Shown here one piece after another: positions 11,050-21,856 of a stretch of 64,000 bases of DNA (position 1 is the first letter of the stretch; every line of letters begins with the position of its first letter). This DNA comes from Halieaceae bacterium (GTDB lineage: Bacteria > Pseudomonadota > Gammaproteobacteria > Pseudomonadales > Halieaceae). The position numbers and the translations under genes are program-made. Below the pieces are notes generated by a model. That model searched no databases, was not told the DNA's origin, and was given only the letters and a program-made list of their open reading frames with translations. The stretch is taken from NCBI GenBank assembly GCA_003523185.1, contig DPGN01000057.1:1-64000 (forward strand), read 5' to 3'.

Positions 11050-11556
11050 TCAGTGCGTAGAGCCGTCCGCTGGCTGCTCACCACCTTGTATCGAACCACC
11101 CTGAGCCATCGCCTGATGGTACAGCGCATCGAAATTAACGGGCGCCAACATCAATGGAGGGAAACCGCCCTTGATAACCAGTGCGTCGATCGCTTCGCGA
11201 GCGTAAGGGAATAGAATGTTGGGAGCCACGGTCGCAAGAAGCTGCTTCAAGGGCTCCTCGTCGATACCCGCTGCAAAGAATATTCCCGCTTGCTGCACCT
11301 CAACTAGGAACGCGTTCTTGTCTTCCATCTTGGCCGTCACCGTAATGGTGAGAACAACCTCATGATTACCTGTATCGTCTGCCTTTGAAGAACGTGTATT
11401 CAAATCAACATTGACGTTGGGCTGCCAGTTCTGACGAAAAATATCGGGAGACGCCGGAGACTCAAACGAGACATCTTTTGCATAGATACGCTGCATTGTG
11501 AATTGCTGCTGAACCTGCTCTTCTTGCGCTGCCCCAGCAGCTTGATCTTCCGCCAT
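11050..11556 (-). CDS. secB: Protein-export chaperone SecB
   Basis: The 168-residue protein matches SecB, the tetrameric chaperone that keeps preproteins unfolded and hands them to SecA. Typical segments are FTMQRIYAKDVSFESP near residue 17, the LEVNLNTR-like stretch VNVDLNTRS, and the C-terminal GGFPPLMLAPVNFDALY. A glycine/glutamine-rich tail follows. It heads toward grxC and a rhodanese gene on the same strand, the usual secB-grxC-yibN order of gammaproteobacteria. Confidence 0.95.
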   Translation of the reverse strand: MAEDQAAGAAQEEQVQQQFTMQRIYAKDVSFESPASPDIFRQNWQPNVNVDLNTRSSKADDTGNHEVVLTITVTAKMEDKNAFLVEVQQAGIFFAAGIDEEPLKQLLATVAPNILFPYAREAIDALVIKGGFPPLMLAPVNFDALYHQAMAQGGSIQGGEQPADGSTH

Positions 11557-11579
11557 TGCGGTTACTCCTTTCTTCGTAT

Positions 11580-11843
11580 TTACGGTGCTTCTGATCGAAG
11601 CATTGAATCTAATTGTTGACGACGCTCGAGACCATACAGTTCATCGCAGCCACCAATGTGTTGATCGCCTATCCAGATCTGAGGGACACTCGTCGCACCT
11701 GCCATGGTAGCCATCTCTGCTCTCAGTCCCGGATTACCATCAACCGGAATCTCGTTGAATGCCACGCCCTTACTGTTAAGTAAGCTCTTTGCTCTCTCAC
11801 AAAATGGGCACCATCGCGTGGTGTAGATGGTAACGGTATTCAT
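11580..11843 (-). CDS. grxC: Glutaredoxin 3
   Basis: The 87-residue protein has the thioredoxin fold of class I glutaredoxins. The active site reads CPFC (residues 12-15) in place of the common CPYC. The cis-proline motif TSVPQIWIGDQHIGGCDEL binds glutathione. The start codon overlaps the stop of the upstream rhodanese gene (ATGA), so the two are translationally coupled. Confidence 0.95.
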   Translation of the reverse strand: MNTVTIYTTRWCPFCERAKSLLNSKGVAFNEIPVDGNPGLRAEMATMAGATSVPQIWIGDQHIGGCDELYGLERRQQLDSMLRSEAP

Positions 11844-12301
11844 TTGTTGGTCACCGGCAAGCGCTGCTCATCCCAACTCATCATGCCACCCGCCATTCGG
11901 TGTGCATTATCAAAGCCGTTCGCCCGAAGCTGTTTGACCGCAGCTGACGCACTGCTCCCCATTCGGCAAACCACAATCACGGGCTTATTTTTATAAGCCT
12001 CTAGCTCACCCATTCTTCCTGGCAAATTCGCCGAAGGGATGTTGATCGCTTCACTTATGTGCGCCCGCTTAAACTCTTTCGAATCCCTCACATCGAGAAA
12101 GATGCCACCGCTCTTGTTTGTCAGATTAATCGCTTGCTGAGGGCTTAGCGCAGGCCCAGCCTTCCGGGACTCCGTAAAAAGTAAGAGATTGAGCGACAGT
12201 AAGAGCGCAAATACTAGCAGCCACTGCTCGGAGACGAAAATTAGAAACTGGCTAAAAGACACTGTTAGGCTCTCTGAGTTAGCTTCTGCCCTGGAGGGCA
12301 C
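11840..12301 (-). CDS. Membrane-anchored rhodanese-like protein (YibN type)
   Basis: The 153-residue protein has one N-terminal membrane helix near residues 26-44 and a single rhodanese domain. The catalytic cysteine is in VVCRMGSSASAAV, and the preceding segment GGIFLDVRDSKEFKRAHI is typical of the fold. YibN-type proteins often precede grxC and secB; their physiological sulfur acceptor is not established. It is divergent from gpmI. Confidence 0.9.
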   Translation of the reverse strand: MPSRAEANSESLTVSFSQFLIFVSEQWLLVFALLLSLNLLLFTESRKAGPALSPQQAINLTNKSGGIFLDVRDSKEFKRAHISEAINIPSANLPGRMGELEAYKNKPVIVVCRMGSSASAAVKQLRANGFDNAHRMAGGMMSWDEQRLPVTNK

Positions 12302-12425
12302 GCGCGAAAAGCGCAGAGTATACGTGCTTCAACAAGGGCTCTCCAGTAGCAGAATCACCGTCTAACGGGATGATTCTGTAACATTCATCAGGCTAAAATT
12401 CACAAGGTGAGCTTGAGGGAAAATC

Positions 12426-13967
12426 ATGTCATCCAACACAAACGCGTTATCACCTACCGTCCTCGTTATTTTGGATGGATTCGGTTATCGGCAAGCGCCA
12501 GAAAATAACGCCATTTTCCATGCCCGAACACCGAACTTTGACCGCCTGTGGGAAACAGGTGAATCGACGCTTGTTTCAGGATCAGGACTTGATGTTGGAC
12601 TGCCCGCTGGCCAAATGGGCAACTCCGAAGTTGGACACATGAGCTTAGGGTCCGGGCGTATTATTTACCAAAGCATCACCCGAATCGACAAAGCCATCGA
12701 GGATGGTACCTTTGCTGGCAACCCAGCCTTCACTGATGCGATTGATGCCGCCGTAGCCGCTCAGTCCGCCGTCCACGTGTTTGGCCTCCTATCTCCCGGT
12801 GGCGTGCACAGCCATGAAGAACACATCTTCGCCGCCCTTCGATTAGCGAGGGCGCGCGGTGCAGAACAGATATTCCTGCACGCTTTCCTCGACGGGAGAG
12901 ACATGCCTCCGCGAAGCGCCGCAGCCTCTCTGGCACGTGCCGATGATGTATTCGCAGAATTAGGCACTGGCAAAGTGGCAACCGTTCAAGGTCGCTACTT
13001 TGCAATGGATCGCGATAAGCGCTGGTCACGCATAGAACCGGCTTACGATCTTATCACTCAGGGAATCGCAGATTACGAATACGCCTGTACCAGCGACGCA
13101 CTCGCCGCCGCCTATGAAAGAGATGAAAACGATGAATTTGTGGCGCCAAGTCGAATTGGTGAAGCCGTTAAAATTAAGGATGGTGACAGCATTCTCTTCA
13201 TGAACTTTCGAGCGGACCGTGCGCGACAGCTGTCCCAGGCACTGACAGAACCGGCATTCTATGAGTTTGAGCGCAAATACCTTCCAAAGGCTCGTTTCGT
13301 TGCGACCACTGAATACTTTGAGGGTATCAACGCGAGCGTTGCTTTCGGACCAGACGTCATCGAGGACACCCTCGGCGCCGTCGTCGCCTCTCATGGCTTA
13401 CGTCAAGCGCGAATAGCGGAAACCGAGAAATACGCCCACGTCACCTTTTTCTTTAGCGGTGGTCGCGAGGCGACGTTTGAAGGAGAAGAGAGAGTGCTTA
13501 TTCCTTCCCCTGATGTCGCGACTTACGATTTAAAGCCTGAGATGTCGGCGGTTGAAGTGACCGACGCCATTATTGAGAGCATCGAAAATCGTTCGCATGA
13601 ACTCATTGTCGTCAACTTCGCCAATGGAGACATGGTTGGTCACACAGGTAATTTCGAAGCGGCGGTGAAAGCCGTGGAAACCTTGGATGCCTGTATCGCT
13701 CGTGTCGAGGAGGCGGTGCTGGCAGCTGACGGTCAGGCGCTGATAACCGCCGATCATGGCAACTGCGAACAAATGCACGATCACGATACGGAACAGCCCC
13801 ATACACAGCACACAACGGAACCCGTGCCACTATTTTACATAGGAAAGCATGGACGAGAGTTCAGAGAGGCGCCAGGAGTACTAGCCGATATCGCGCCGAC
13901 TATCCTTGACCTCATGGCCATTCCAAAACCTGGTGCAATGACCGGTGAGTCACTGCTCTCTGCCTAG
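12426..13967 (+). CDS. gpmI: 2,3-bisphosphoglycerate-independent phosphoglycerate mutase
   Basis: The 513-residue enzyme interconverts 3- and 2-phosphoglycerate in glycolysis and gluconeogenesis with two manganese ions. The phosphoserine nucleophile is in [13 protein letters not shown] near residue 67, the first metal ligand is in VILDGFGYR, and the C-terminal metal site is in [12 protein letters not shown]. Length and motif order match the family. It opens a probable gpmI-envC-ctpA cluster with short gaps, an order common in gammaproteobacteria. Confidence 0.97.
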   Translation: MSSNTNALSPTVLVILDGFGYRQAPENNAIFHARTPNFDRLWETGESTLVSGSGLDVGLPAGQMGNSEVGHMSLGSGRIIYQSITRIDKAIEDGTFAGNPAFTDAIDAAVAAQSAVHVFGLLSPGGVHSHEEHIFAALRLARARGAEQIFLHAFLDGRDMPPRSAAASLARADDVFAELGTGKVATVQGRYFAMDRDKRWSRIEPAYDLITQGIADYEYACTSDALAAAYERDENDEFVAPSRIGEAVKIKDGDSILFMNFRADRARQLSQALTEPAFYEFERKYLPKARFVATTEYFEGINASVAFGPDVIEDTLGAVVASHGLRQARIAETEKYAHVTFFFSGGREATFEGEERVLIPSPDVATYDLKPEMSAVEVTDAIIESIENRSHELIVVNFANGDMVGHTGNFEAAVKAVETLDACIARVEEAVLAADGQALITADHGNCEQMHDHDTEQPHTQHTTEPVPLFYIGKHGREFREAPGVLADIAPTILDLMAIPKPGAMTGESLLSA

Positions 13968-13976
13968 TCACTCACA

Positions 13977-15146
13977 ATGATTTTTTTTCGGCTTCGGATT
14001 CAGGCTCTAACAGTGGTGAGTGCCGCTATACTGCTGGGCTCCTGTCCCAACTTCGCGGACAGTAACGAACTCACAAGTGAGGCAGAAGCGCGCGCCGCCA
14101 TCAAAGCGATTAACGATGAAATCGCGACGCTTGAGAAGCTAATTACCTCGCAATCAAAGGAGCGAGACGACATCCAGTCACAGCTTCGCGATACAGACGT
14201 CGCGATTGGTCGTGCCAACGAAGCCTTGCGGAAGACACAGGTCAGCCTTGAGCAACGTCAGCGAGCTATCAATGAGCTTAAAGCAGATGGGTTGCGCATC
14301 GAGCGCAGGATAAATGAGCTGCGAGAGACTTTAGAGACAAGCATCGGTATTTTTTCGGTATTGAAACAGGGTGGCGATCTTAAGATTCTGTTTGGCGACA
14401 GTGCGCCACAGGAAATGGAGCGGAATCTCGCCTATTTCAACTTAATGCTTAATCAACAGCTCGATACGATCGACGAATTTAAGGCGGCGGTGCTCCAGCT
14501 CGATGCTAACCGAGTTGAACTTGCGGCCGCACAGGAAGCACAAGAAAAAGACCGAGCATCGCTGACCCAAACACGTGCACAGTTAGTGGATCAGCGTTTG
14601 GAACAGAAAGCACTCATCGACAAGTTATCGGCATCGCTTGCTCGCGATGGTAAACAAGTGGCTGCTCTACGCGCCGATTCTGTTCGACTTAACACGCTAC
14701 TTGCCGAGCTTTTGGAGCGTCTGGCCAACCTGTCGCTCGAAGGCCAATACGATGATTTTGCCGGACTCAAAGGTAAGCTGCGAGCGCCGCTTGATGGCGC
14801 TAGCAAGACCCGGTTCGGCCAGAAACGAGAGCGCGGTGATCTTAGATGGCAAGGCTGGCTGATCCCCGCGGACCGGGGATCATCCGTGCGGTCAGTTCAT
14901 TATGGACGCGTCATTTACGCAGACTGGCTACGAGGACAGGGTTTGCTTACCATCGTTGACCACGGTGATGGCTGGATGAGTCTTTACGGGCACAATGAGA
15001 GCCTGCTCAAAGAGACAGGTGAGTGGGTGGCGCCGGGAGAGGTCATTGCTCGCGTTGGCTCGAGTGGCGGGGCTACTGAGCCAGCCCTTTACTTTGAGAT
15101 ACGCTCAGGTGGCACTCCGGTCAATCCGGCCAATTGGATTAGGTAG
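13977..15146 (+). CDS. envC: Murein hydrolase activator EnvC
   Basis: The 389-residue protein has a signal peptide (to about residue 28), a long coiled coil (residues 30-245) and a C-terminal LytM/M23 domain (residues 275-389). EnvC recruits and activates AmiA/AmiB amidases at the divisome through FtsEX. The LytM domain contains GLLTIVDHGDGWMSLYGHNE, but the usual first zinc histidine of the HxxxD motif is not evident where it should be, in keeping with the non-catalytic EnvC subgroup. It starts nine bases after the gpmI stop codon. Confidence 0.93.
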   Translation: MIFFRLRIQALTVVSAAILLGSCPNFADSNELTSEAEARAAIKAINDEIATLEKLITSQSKERDDIQSQLRDTDVAIGRANEALRKTQVSLEQRQRAINELKADGLRIERRINELRETLETSIGIFSVLKQGGDLKILFGDSAPQEMERNLAYFNLMLNQQLDTIDEFKAAVLQLDANRVELAAAQEAQEKDRASLTQTRAQLVDQRLEQKALIDKLSASLARDGKQVAALRADSVRLNTLLAELLERLANLSLEGQYDDFAGLKGKLRAPLDGASKTRFGQKRERGDLRWQGWLIPADRGSSVRSVHYGRVIYADWLRGQGLLTIVDHGDGWMSLYGHNESLLKETGEWVAPGEVIARVGSSGGATEPALYFEIRSGGTPVNPANWIR

Positions 15147-15155
15147 CAGATACGC

Positions 15156-16535
15156 ATGGCACATATCGGTTTTAAGTCTCGAGAACGTCGCTTAGGCAAC
15201 GGCGCTACCCATTTATTGGCAGCAATGCTTGTACTCAGCACGTCATACGTAGCCATCGCACAGACGAATGAGCCTAATGAAGAGAAACCGTCAGCGGTTA
15301 GCACCTCGTTTGAGGAGCTTCAACTGTTTGCGGATACCTTCGATGCTATTCGTCGCGGTTACGTTGAGGATGTCACCGATGCGGAGCTCTTTGAAATGGC
15401 AGTGAAAGGCATGCTAACTAGCCTCGATCCGCACTCCGCCTACCTCACCGACGATGACTACGAGAACCTTCAGGAATCAACAGAAGGCCAGTTCACAGGT
15501 CTGGGCATCGAAATCGGCTATCGGGGTGGCTTCATTGCCATCGTTACACCAATTGATGGCTCACCCGCGATCGACGCTGGATTAAAGGCTGGTGATGTAA
15601 TCCTCAAAATCGACGGCACGTCGACACAGGGCATGTCGACCAGTGAGTCCTCTAAGTATATGCGTGGTCCCGAGGGCACCACCGTCACGCTTGAAATCGG
15701 CAGGGCCGGTGAAAGTCAGCCCTTTGATGTGGTTGTCACGCGCGGCGTTATCGACGTGCCCAGCGTGCGATCACGCGAGCTTGACGATGGCTACTGGCTG
15801 ATTCGAGTATCCCGTTTCCAAAGAGACTCGGGACGCGAGGTCACCAGTGCGATCGAATCAGCGCTCGAAAAAGGTGACGTCAAAGGTGTTGTTCTGGACG
15901 TCCGTAACAACCCCGGTGGTGTTATGAACGCGAGTGTCGAGATGGCCAGTAACTTCCTTGATGGTGGTTTGGTCGTCTATACCAAAGGGCGTCACCCCGA
16001 CTCCATGAACACATACAACGCCGAACCAGGAGAATTGTTACCGGGCGTGCCCGTAGTGGTTTTGGTGAATGGTGGTTCAGCAAGCGCCTCCGAGATTATT
16101 GCAGGGGCGCTTCAGGACCGCGGCCGAGCGGTCATAATGGGCACTCAAAGTTTTGGGAAAGGCTCGGTTCAAACCGTACTGCCAGTCTCTGACACCAAAG
16201 CCCTGAAATTAACGACGTCGCTCTATTACACACCCAACGGACGATCTATTCAGGCCGAAGGTATTGTGCCGGACGTGGTCGTTGAACGAGCGCAGTTAAC
16301 CAGCCTTGAGCAAGGCAACCGACTTCGAGAAGCCGACCTCAATCGGAGTATTGAGAACACAGGATCAAACGTTGAAACAGAGACCGAGGCCATCGCGACA
16401 CTGCGCGAGGATGATAATCAGGTCTATGAGGCGTTCACCTTGCTCAAAGGCATTAACGTCTACCAAAGCTTGGGAGAAACACCGCTAAGCGATGTTGGTG
16501 CTGACTCCGACGAGTCATCTTCAGACGAAGAGTAA
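15156..16535 (+). CDS. ctpA: Carboxy-terminal processing protease (S41)
   Basis: The 459-residue protein has a signal sequence near residues 17-36, a PDZ domain with the GLGIEIGYRGGFIAIVTPI stretch, and an S41 catalytic domain. The catalytic serine is in NGGSASASEIIAGALQDRGR near residue 309 and the lysine is in GTQSFGKGSVQT. C-terminal processing proteases cut exported proteins near their C-termini. The C-terminal tail is acidic (DSDESSSDEE). It lies nine bases after envC and is convergent with hisF. Confidence 0.95.
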   Translation: MAHIGFKSRERRLGNGATHLLAAMLVLSTSYVAIAQTNEPNEEKPSAVSTSFEELQLFADTFDAIRRGYVEDVTDAELFEMAVKGMLTSLDPHSAYLTDDDYENLQESTEGQFTGLGIEIGYRGGFIAIVTPIDGSPAIDAGLKAGDVILKIDGTSTQGMSTSESSKYMRGPEGTTVTLEIGRAGESQPFDVVVTRGVIDVPSVRSRELDDGYWLIRVSRFQRDSGREVTSAIESALEKGDVKGVVLDVRNNPGGVMNASVEMASNFLDGGLVVYTKGRHPDSMNTYNAEPGELLPGVPVVVLVNGGSASASEIIAGALQDRGRAVIMGTQSFGKGSVQTVLPVSDTKALKLTTSLYYTPNGRSIQAEGIVPDVVVERAQLTSLEQGNRLREADLNRSIENTGSNVETETEAIATLREDDNQVYEAFTLLKGINVYQSLGETPLSDVGADSDESSSDEE

Positions 16536-16546
16536 GTTAGCGCTCA

Positions 16547-17314
16547 CTACACTCTAACGGCAATCCCGGATTGAGCTAAGTGCGCTTTTGCTTCGGCCAC
16601 TGTGTACGTGCCAAAGTGGAAAATACTCGCCGCAAGAACCGCATCGGCTCCGCCGTCTGTAAACCCCGCCACGAGATGGTCTAGCGTTCCGACGCCTCCT
16701 GAAGCAATAACGGGAATGTCCACCGCATCGGAGATGGCTCGCGTAATAGGCAAGTCATAGCCGTCCTTGGTTCCATCACGATCCATGCTGGTCAGCAAAA
16801 TTTCCCCAGCGCCAAAATCAGCCATTTTTTGGGCCCACTCAATGGCTTCTATGCCTGTCGGTTTACGACCCCCGTGGGTAAACAACTCGTAACGTCCTGA
16901 GCCATTGTCGAGTGCTTTTACGTCCATCGCGACCACAATACACTGGGAACCAAATCGCTCAGCTGACTCGCGAACAAGATCCGGATTGAAAATGGCTGCC
17001 GTGTTAATACTGACTTTGTCTGCGCCCGCATTCAGCAAGCGGCGGATATCAGTAACAGCTCGAACACCACCCCCGACCGTGAGTGGAATGAATACCTGAG
17101 ACGCGATCTGCTCAACAGTTCTATATGTGGTATCACGCTGCTCGTGACTGGCTGTGATATCGAGGAAGGTGATTTCATCAGCACCTGCGTCGTTGTACCG
17201 ACGAGCGATTTCGATAGGATCGCCCGCGTCGCGAATGCCTACGAAGTTCACGCCTTTGACAACACGCCCCTGATCGACGTCGAGGCAGGGAATAATGCGC
17301 TTCGCCAGGCTCAC
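16547..17314 (-). CDS. hisF: Imidazole glycerol phosphate synthase cyclase subunit
   Basis: The 255-residue TIM barrel is full length for HisF, which uses ammonia from HisH to convert PRFAR into imidazole glycerol phosphate and AICAR. The N-terminal catalytic Asp is in [16 protein letters not shown] and the second is in [15 protein letters not shown]. Phosphate loops VGGGVR and ASGGVG are intact. Its ATG overlaps the hisA stop codon. Confidence 0.97.
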   Translation of the reverse strand: MSLAKRIIPCLDVDQGRVVKGVNFVGIRDAGDPIEIARRYNDAGADEITFLDITASHEQRDTTYRTVEQIASQVFIPLTVGGGVRAVTDIRRLLNAGADKVSINTAAIFNPDLVRESAERFGSQCIVVAMDVKALDNGSGRYELFTHGGRKPTGIEAIEWAQKMADFGAGEILLTSMDRDGTKDGYDLPITRAISDAVDIPVIASGGVGTLDHLVAGFTDGGADAVLAASIFHFGTYTVAEAKAHLAQSGIAVRV

Positions 17315-18054
17315 TGCATTGCACTCACTTGATCTGCCAACGCCTGCGCTTGGGCAACATCTAATGTCCCTTCATAAATAGCGCGTCCCGTAATGGCGCC
17401 GACAATGCCGTTATGCGCTACCTGAGACAGCACCCGAATATCCTCAATATTGGTCACACCACCTGAGGCAATCACGGGCAAGCCACCTTCTTTCGCCAGA
17501 TTAACCGTTGCACTGACGTTGACGCCCTGCATCATCCCGTCTCGCTCGATGTCCGTGTACACAATCGCCTCGACCCCGGCGTCACGAAAATCACGCGCCA
17601 GGTCTACGGCAAGTACCGTACTGGTCTCAGCCCAGCCATCGGTCGCGACAAATCCGGCCTTGGCATCAATGCCTACGATGATGTGCCCTGGAAAACGCTC
17701 ACAGGCTTCTCGAACAAAGTCAGGGTTTTTGATAGCGGCTGTTCCAATAATGACGTAGCTCACGCCGGCACTGAGGTAGCTTTCGATTGTCGCGCAATCG
17801 CGAATACCGCCACCGATTTGGACAGGTAAGCTGGGAAGCGCCCGGGTAATCGCCCTGACAGCCTCAGCATTCTTTGGCTTGCCCGCAAACGCGCCGTTGA
17901 GATCAACCAGGTGCAGCCTGCGCGCCGTCGCTTCTGCCCAACGCTCTGCCGTGGCGACTGGATCGTCAGAGAAGACCGTGCTGTCTTCCATATCGCCCTG
18001 CCGTAAGCGAACACATTGGCCGTCTTTCAGGTCGATTGCAGGTATAACTAGCAT
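17311..18054 (-). CDS. hisA: ProFAR isomerase
   Basis: From the ATG at 18052-18054 the protein is 247 residues and begins [20 protein letters not shown], the canonical HisA N-terminus with the catalytic Asp. A start four codons earlier (18066) is possible but adds residues not usual for the family. The second catalytic Asp is in [11 protein letters not shown]. The enzyme catalyses the Amadori rearrangement of ProFAR to PRFAR. It overlaps hisH by seven bases. Confidence 0.96.
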   Translation of the reverse strand: MLVIPAIDLKDGQCVRLRQGDMEDSTVFSDDPVATAERWAEATARRLHLVDLNGAFAGKPKNAEAVRAITRALPSLPVQIGGGIRDCATIESYLSAGVSYVIIGTAAIKNPDFVREACERFPGHIIVGIDAKAGFVATDGWAETSTVLAVDLARDFRDAGVEAIVYTDIERDGMMQGVNVSATVNLAKEGGLPVIASGGVTNIEDIRVLSQVAHNGIVGAITGRAIYEGTLDVAQAQALADQVSAMQ

Positions 18055-18695
18055 GTGGCGTCCCATGTCAAAAAGTTAGCGAGCAACTTTAAGCCGTTAT
18101 CATGGCTTTTCTCAGGGTGAAACTGTGTTGCAAAGACATTGCCCTTGGCTATCGCGGCACAGCCCTTGACGCCGTAATCGAACGACCCCGTCACACAATC
18201 AGATTCCGCCACAGCCAAAAAGAAGCTGTGTACAAAGTAGAAATACGCGTTGTCCTCGATTCCATCCCAAATTGGGTGAGCCTGGCTTTGCGACACCTGA
18301 TTCCAGCCCATGTGAGGAACTTTCAACTTCGTGCCATCGGTATCACTATGATTCCTTGGGAAACGCATGACTGTTCCATCAAAGAAGCCCAAACAATCAA
18401 CACCGCCATTCTCTTCTGATCGCGCCATGAGCGACTGCATGCCAACGCAGATTCCCAATACGGGTGTACCGCGCTCAACGGCTAGTCGAAGCGTTTTGTC
18501 ACAACCCAGTCGGCGAAACTCAGCCAGACAGTCGCGAATGGCGCCAACTCCAGGAAACACGATGCGATCGGCCTCCAAAATAGCCCCGGCATCTGCTGTG
18601 ACCACAACATCGCTCGCGCCTGCCTCTCGCAGTGCGCTTTCAACGGAGTGAAGATTACCCATGCCGTAATCGATAACGGCAACCGTTTGCGTCAT
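18048..18695 (-). CDS. hisH: Imidazole glycerol phosphate synthase glutamine amidotransferase subunit
   Basis: From the ATG at 18693-18695 the protein has 215 residues, the usual HisH length. A longer open frame to 18821 overlaps hisB and is rejected. It begins [19 protein letters not shown]. The triad consists of the cysteine in VLGICVGMQ, and the histidine and glutamate in [10 protein letters not shown]. It supplies ammonia to HisF. Only four bases separate it from hisB. Confidence 0.96.
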   Translation of the reverse strand: MTQTVAVIDYGMGNLHSVESALREAGASDVVVTADAGAILEADRIVFPGVGAIRDCLAEFRRLGCDKTLRLAVERGTPVLGICVGMQSLMARSEENGGVDCLGFFDGTVMRFPRNHSDTDGTKLKVPHMGWNQVSQSQAHPIWDGIEDNAYFYFVHSFFLAVAESDCVTGSFDYGVKGCAAIAKGNVFATQFHPEKSHDNGLKLLANFLTWDATC

Positions 18696-18699
18696 AGAG

Positions 18700-19308
18700 T
18701 TACAGAACGCCTTTGGTTGATGGCATTGCCGAGGGTGCGCGCTCATCTGCAGAGACCGCCATACGCAGCGCTCTACCGAACGCTTTAAATACGGTCTCGG
18801 CTTGGTGGTGACTGTTCTCACCCTTCAGATTGTCGATGTGCAAGGTCAGGTGCGCGTGATTGACTAACCCGTGAAAAAACTCCGCGAATAGATCGACATC
18901 AAAATCGCCTACTGAGGCGCGTGTAAAGGGCACATCGTAGTGAAGACTAGGGCGACCCGAAAAATCGACAACAACGCGAGACAATGCTTCATCCAGCGGC
19001 ACATAAGCATGCCCATAGCGCAGGATGCCGCGACGATCGCCCACGGCTTTTGCTAGTGCCTGACCGAGCGTAATGCCGATATCTTCTACCGTATGGTGCG
19101 CATCGATGTGCAAATCGCCATTGGCCTTGATATTGAGATCAACCATCCCGTGACGCGCTATCTGATCAAGCATGTGCTCGAGGAAGGGTAAGCCCGTATC
19201 AAACTCAGCTTTTCCCGTTCCATCCAGGCAAACCGATACGGTAATTTGAGTCTCAAGTGTATCTCGTGAGACTGTGGCTTCACGCACAGGCGTTTGAGCG
19301 TTGTCCAT
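18700..19308 (-). CDS. hisB: Imidazoleglycerol-phosphate dehydratase (monofunctional)
   Basis: The 202-residue protein is the single-domain HisB dehydratase, without the phosphatase domain fused in enterobacteria. Manganese-binding motifs [11 protein letters not shown] near residue 73 and the C-terminal [12 protein letters not shown] are both intact, as is [13 protein letters not shown]. It heads the hisB-H-A-F group on the minus strand, divergent from mutY with an 88-base gap. Confidence 0.97.
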   Translation of the reverse strand: MDNAQTPVREATVSRDTLETQITVSVCLDGTGKAEFDTGLPFLEHMLDQIARHGMVDLNIKANGDLHIDAHHTVEDIGITLGQALAKAVGDRRGILRYGHAYVPLDEALSRVVVDFSGRPSLHYDVPFTRASVGDFDVDLFAEFFHGLVNHAHLTLHIDNLKGENSHHQAETVFKAFGRALRMAVSADERAPSAMPSTKGVL

Positions 19309-19396
19309 CTGTTTTTCCTAAACTTGGGTCGGCTATTGCGCCGAGACGCTACACTAGGCCGCGGATTGTATAGCAAAGCGCTTAACAGCTCATCTT

Positions 19397-20455
19397 ATGA
19401 CTCAGCTTCCTACATTTTCAGAGCGACTTTTGTCGTGGTTTGACGAGTACGGTCGAACCTCTCTCCCCTGGCAGCAGGATAAAACGCCCTACCGCGTCTG
19501 GGTCTCCGAGATCATGCTGCAACAGACGCAGGTCTCGACCGTCATTCCGTACTACACCCGATTCATGTCGGTCTATCCGTCCGTAACGGACCTAGCAGAA
19601 GCACCTGTCGATGATGTACTGAGTCTATGGACCGGGCTCGGTTACTACGCACGCGCGCGCAACATGCATCGCGCAGCACAAATGGTTGTCAGTGATTTTG
19701 ACGGAGAGTTTCCCAGCTCCGTCGAAGCACTTGAAACATTACCCGGCATTGGCCGGTCGACAGCCGGTGCCATTGTGACGCTTGGACAGGGCGGTTGGGC
19801 ACCTATATTGGATGGCAACGTTAAGCGCGTGTTGGCTCGATTCCACGCTATCGAGGGCTGGCCCGGTAAAGCAGACGTAGTGGCAGCGCTCTGGGCGGCT
19901 TCGGAATCACATACGCCAAGGACCCGAACTGGCGATTACACACAAGGCATCATGGACTTGGGAGCGACGCTCTGCACCAAATCAAACCCTGGCTGCCTGT
20001 ACTGCCCTATGTCCGATGACTGCCGAGCGCGCATTGAAAATCGACCAGCCGACTTCCCGGGCAAAAAACCAAAGAAAGCGATCCCCATCCGGTCAACTGT
20101 ATTTCTGCAGTGCCTCGATCGAGAGGGTCGCGTTCTTTTAGAGCGACGCCCCCCAACCGGAATTTGGGGCGGGCTCTGGTCATTTCCCGAAATAGAAGCG
20201 AAAGCAGAGTTGGCCGACTGGCTCTCAGATAACGGATTGACGGTCGCCGGGAATGTGACCGAACAATCCCGTCACACCCATACGTTCAGTCACTTCAAGC
20301 TCGATATCACGCCGGTCTCATGTCCAATAGCGGCTGCATCGTCCAGAATAAGTGACCGAGATAATCGCCGCTGGTTTACAATAGACAAGGCGTTGGCGCT
20401 CGGGTTGCCAGCGCCAGTGCTCAAAATGCTCAACACACTCACTGCTAAAGACTGA
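19397..20455 (+). CDS. mutY: Adenine DNA glycosylase MutY
   Basis: The 352-residue enzyme removes adenine mispaired with 8-oxoguanine. It has the helix-hairpin-helix [12 protein letters not shown], the catalytic Asp in [14 protein letters not shown] near residue 138, and four cysteines in the C-X6-C-X2-C-X5-C pattern around 195-211 for a [4Fe-4S] cluster. The C-terminal NUDIX-like domain with [13 protein letters not shown] recognises 8-oxoguanine. The yggX gene follows after 11 bases, the usual neighbour. Confidence 0.96.
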   Translation: MTQLPTFSERLLSWFDEYGRTSLPWQQDKTPYRVWVSEIMLQQTQVSTVIPYYTRFMSVYPSVTDLAEAPVDDVLSLWTGLGYYARARNMHRAAQMVVSDFDGEFPSSVEALETLPGIGRSTAGAIVTLGQGGWAPILDGNVKRVLARFHAIEGWPGKADVVAALWAASESHTPRTRTGDYTQGIMDLGATLCTKSNPGCLYCPMSDDCRARIENRPADFPGKKPKKAIPIRSTVFLQCLDREGRVLLERRPPTGIWGGLWSFPEIEAKAELADWLSDNGLTVAGNVTEQSRHTHTFSHFKLDITPVSCPIAAASSRISDRDNRRWFTIDKALALGLPAPVLKMLNTLTAKD

Positions 20456-20466
20456 CGAGACAGCTC

Positions 20467-20745
20467 ATGCGAACCGTTCATTGCCGCCGCTACCAAGAAG
20501 ATCTAGAAGGACTGGACAGGCCACCCCTCCCCGGAGCGAAAGGCCAAGACATCTTCGAGTCCGTATCAAAAAAGGCGTGGGGTGACTGGCAGGCGCTACA
20601 AACCATGCTGATTAACGAAAAGCACCTGAATATGATGGATCTAGATGCAAGAAAGTATCTTTCTGAGCAGATGGATCTTTTTCTGAGTGGCGGAGAGCAC
20701 GATCACGCTGAGGGTTATGTGCCCCCATCACAAACCAGCGAATGA
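20467..20745 (+). CDS. yggX: Probable Fe(2+)-trafficking protein YggX
   Basis: The 92-residue protein matches YggX, a small protein linked to iron handling and protection of iron-sulfur clusters from oxidation. The early cysteine in [20 protein letters not shown] and the segment [20 protein letters not shown] are family hallmarks. Co-transcription with mutY, itself an Fe-S enzyme, is conserved in gammaproteobacteria. Confidence 0.95.
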   Translation: MRTVHCRRYQEDLEGLDRPPLPGAKGQDIFESVSKKAWGDWQALQTMLINEKHLNMMDLDARKYLSEQMDLFLSGGEHDHAEGYVPPSQTSE

Positions 20746-20768
20746 CGTTGGTTACCGAGATTTAAGCG

Positions 20769-21854
20769 ATGCGAAAGATTCTACCCTGGCTGATCACGTT
20801 GGTTGGCTGCTTTTTGGTAACCGGTGCACTTGCGGCGGTGAAATACCAGCAAATTACGGCTGCGATTGCTTTTGGAGCGTCCTTCCCGGAAACCTATGAA
20901 GTCGTCAGCGCGCGCCGGGTAAGCTCAATGACACATACCCCAGTTCGCCGCCTTGGCGGGACCATCAGAAGGCCTGAATTTGTGGAAATCAGCTCCGAAG
21001 TTGGTGGGCGCATCGTGAGCCTTCCGTTTTCTGCCGGTGCCGTTGTTGAAAAAGGCGATGCCATCTTAAAGCTTTTCTCGGCCGATCTTGTCGCTCAACA
21101 GGAAGCGCTGAGGGCAGACCGCAACCTGGTTATCACGCAGTTGGGGCAAAGTCGCACACTCAAAGAGCAGGCGCTGATCGCTCAGGGTGACATCGACGTG
21201 CAGGAGGCTCGCCTCAATGCTCTCAACGCGCAAATTAAGGCCATTGACGCGCAGTTAACGCGACTGACCATTCGAGCCCCATTCACCGGGCGCATGGGTA
21301 TCTACACTCACGTAGTGGGAGACATGCTCGATTCGGGAGAGGTCGTTGCCGCGTTCACCGGCTTGGGTGACGAGCGATGGATTGATTTTAAAGTGCCCCA
21401 AGGTCTCGCCAGGATTTCAGTAGGTGATGAGGCAAGCCTTTATGATCTCAACGGCACATTTTTAGGCATAGCAACCATCATTGTGGTCTCTGACTCTATG
21501 GACGCTGACACCCGCACCTTTGACGTAAGAGCAAGTGCAAACGGCATTGACCTCAAACACGGTGAACTGGTGCAGGTAGAGGTCGCAAACGGCTCAGCAA
21601 TGGCGGTTTATGAGCTCCCACCCTCAAGCATTCGATGGGACACCGATGGGACCTACATCTATCAATTGATCGACGCAGAGCCGGACGCTCAACGCCCTTA
21701 TCGAGCGAAGGTTCAGCGTATAGACCTCGTCGACGAGACAGCGGAGACCGCGTTGTTCACAGCTGCGCTCGATGAAGCAGGACTGTACGCAACAACCGGA
21801 TCCTTCAAGCTTAAAGACGGTGTCTTGGCTCAACTGGGCGACAGGACAAACTAG
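20769..21854 (+). CDS. RND efflux periplasmic adaptor (membrane fusion protein)
   Basis: The 361-residue protein has one N-terminal membrane anchor (LPWLITLVGCFLVTGALAAV), a lipoyl-like half motif EISSEVGGRIVSLPFSAGAVVEKGD near residue 75, a short helical hairpin (110-165) and the beta-barrel region TIRAPFTGRMG. It would join the RND permease, whose gene begins two bases after its stop, to an outer-membrane channel. No outer-membrane factor gene lies nearby, so a TolC encoded elsewhere is likely. Substrate cannot be read from the sequence. Confidence 0.88.
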   Translation: MRKILPWLITLVGCFLVTGALAAVKYQQITAAIAFGASFPETYEVVSARRVSSMTHTPVRRLGGTIRRPEFVEISSEVGGRIVSLPFSAGAVVEKGDAILKLFSADLVAQQEALRADRNLVITQLGQSRTLKEQALIAQGDIDVQEARLNALNAQIKAIDAQLTRLTIRAPFTGRMGIYTHVVGDMLDSGEVVAAFTGLGDERWIDFKVPQGLARISVGDEASLYDLNGTFLGIATIIVVSDSMDADTRTFDVRASANGIDLKHGELVQVEVANGSAMAVYELPPSSIRWDTDGTYIYQLIDAEPDAQRPYRAKVQRIDLVDETAETALFTAALDEAGLYATTGSFKLKDGVLAQLGDRTN

Positions 21855-21856
21855 GT

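Noticed and set aside
18696..18821. Extended hisH start inside hisB
   Set aside because: The added residues have no relation to HisH, and the ATG at 18695 begins exactly at the conserved N-terminus.
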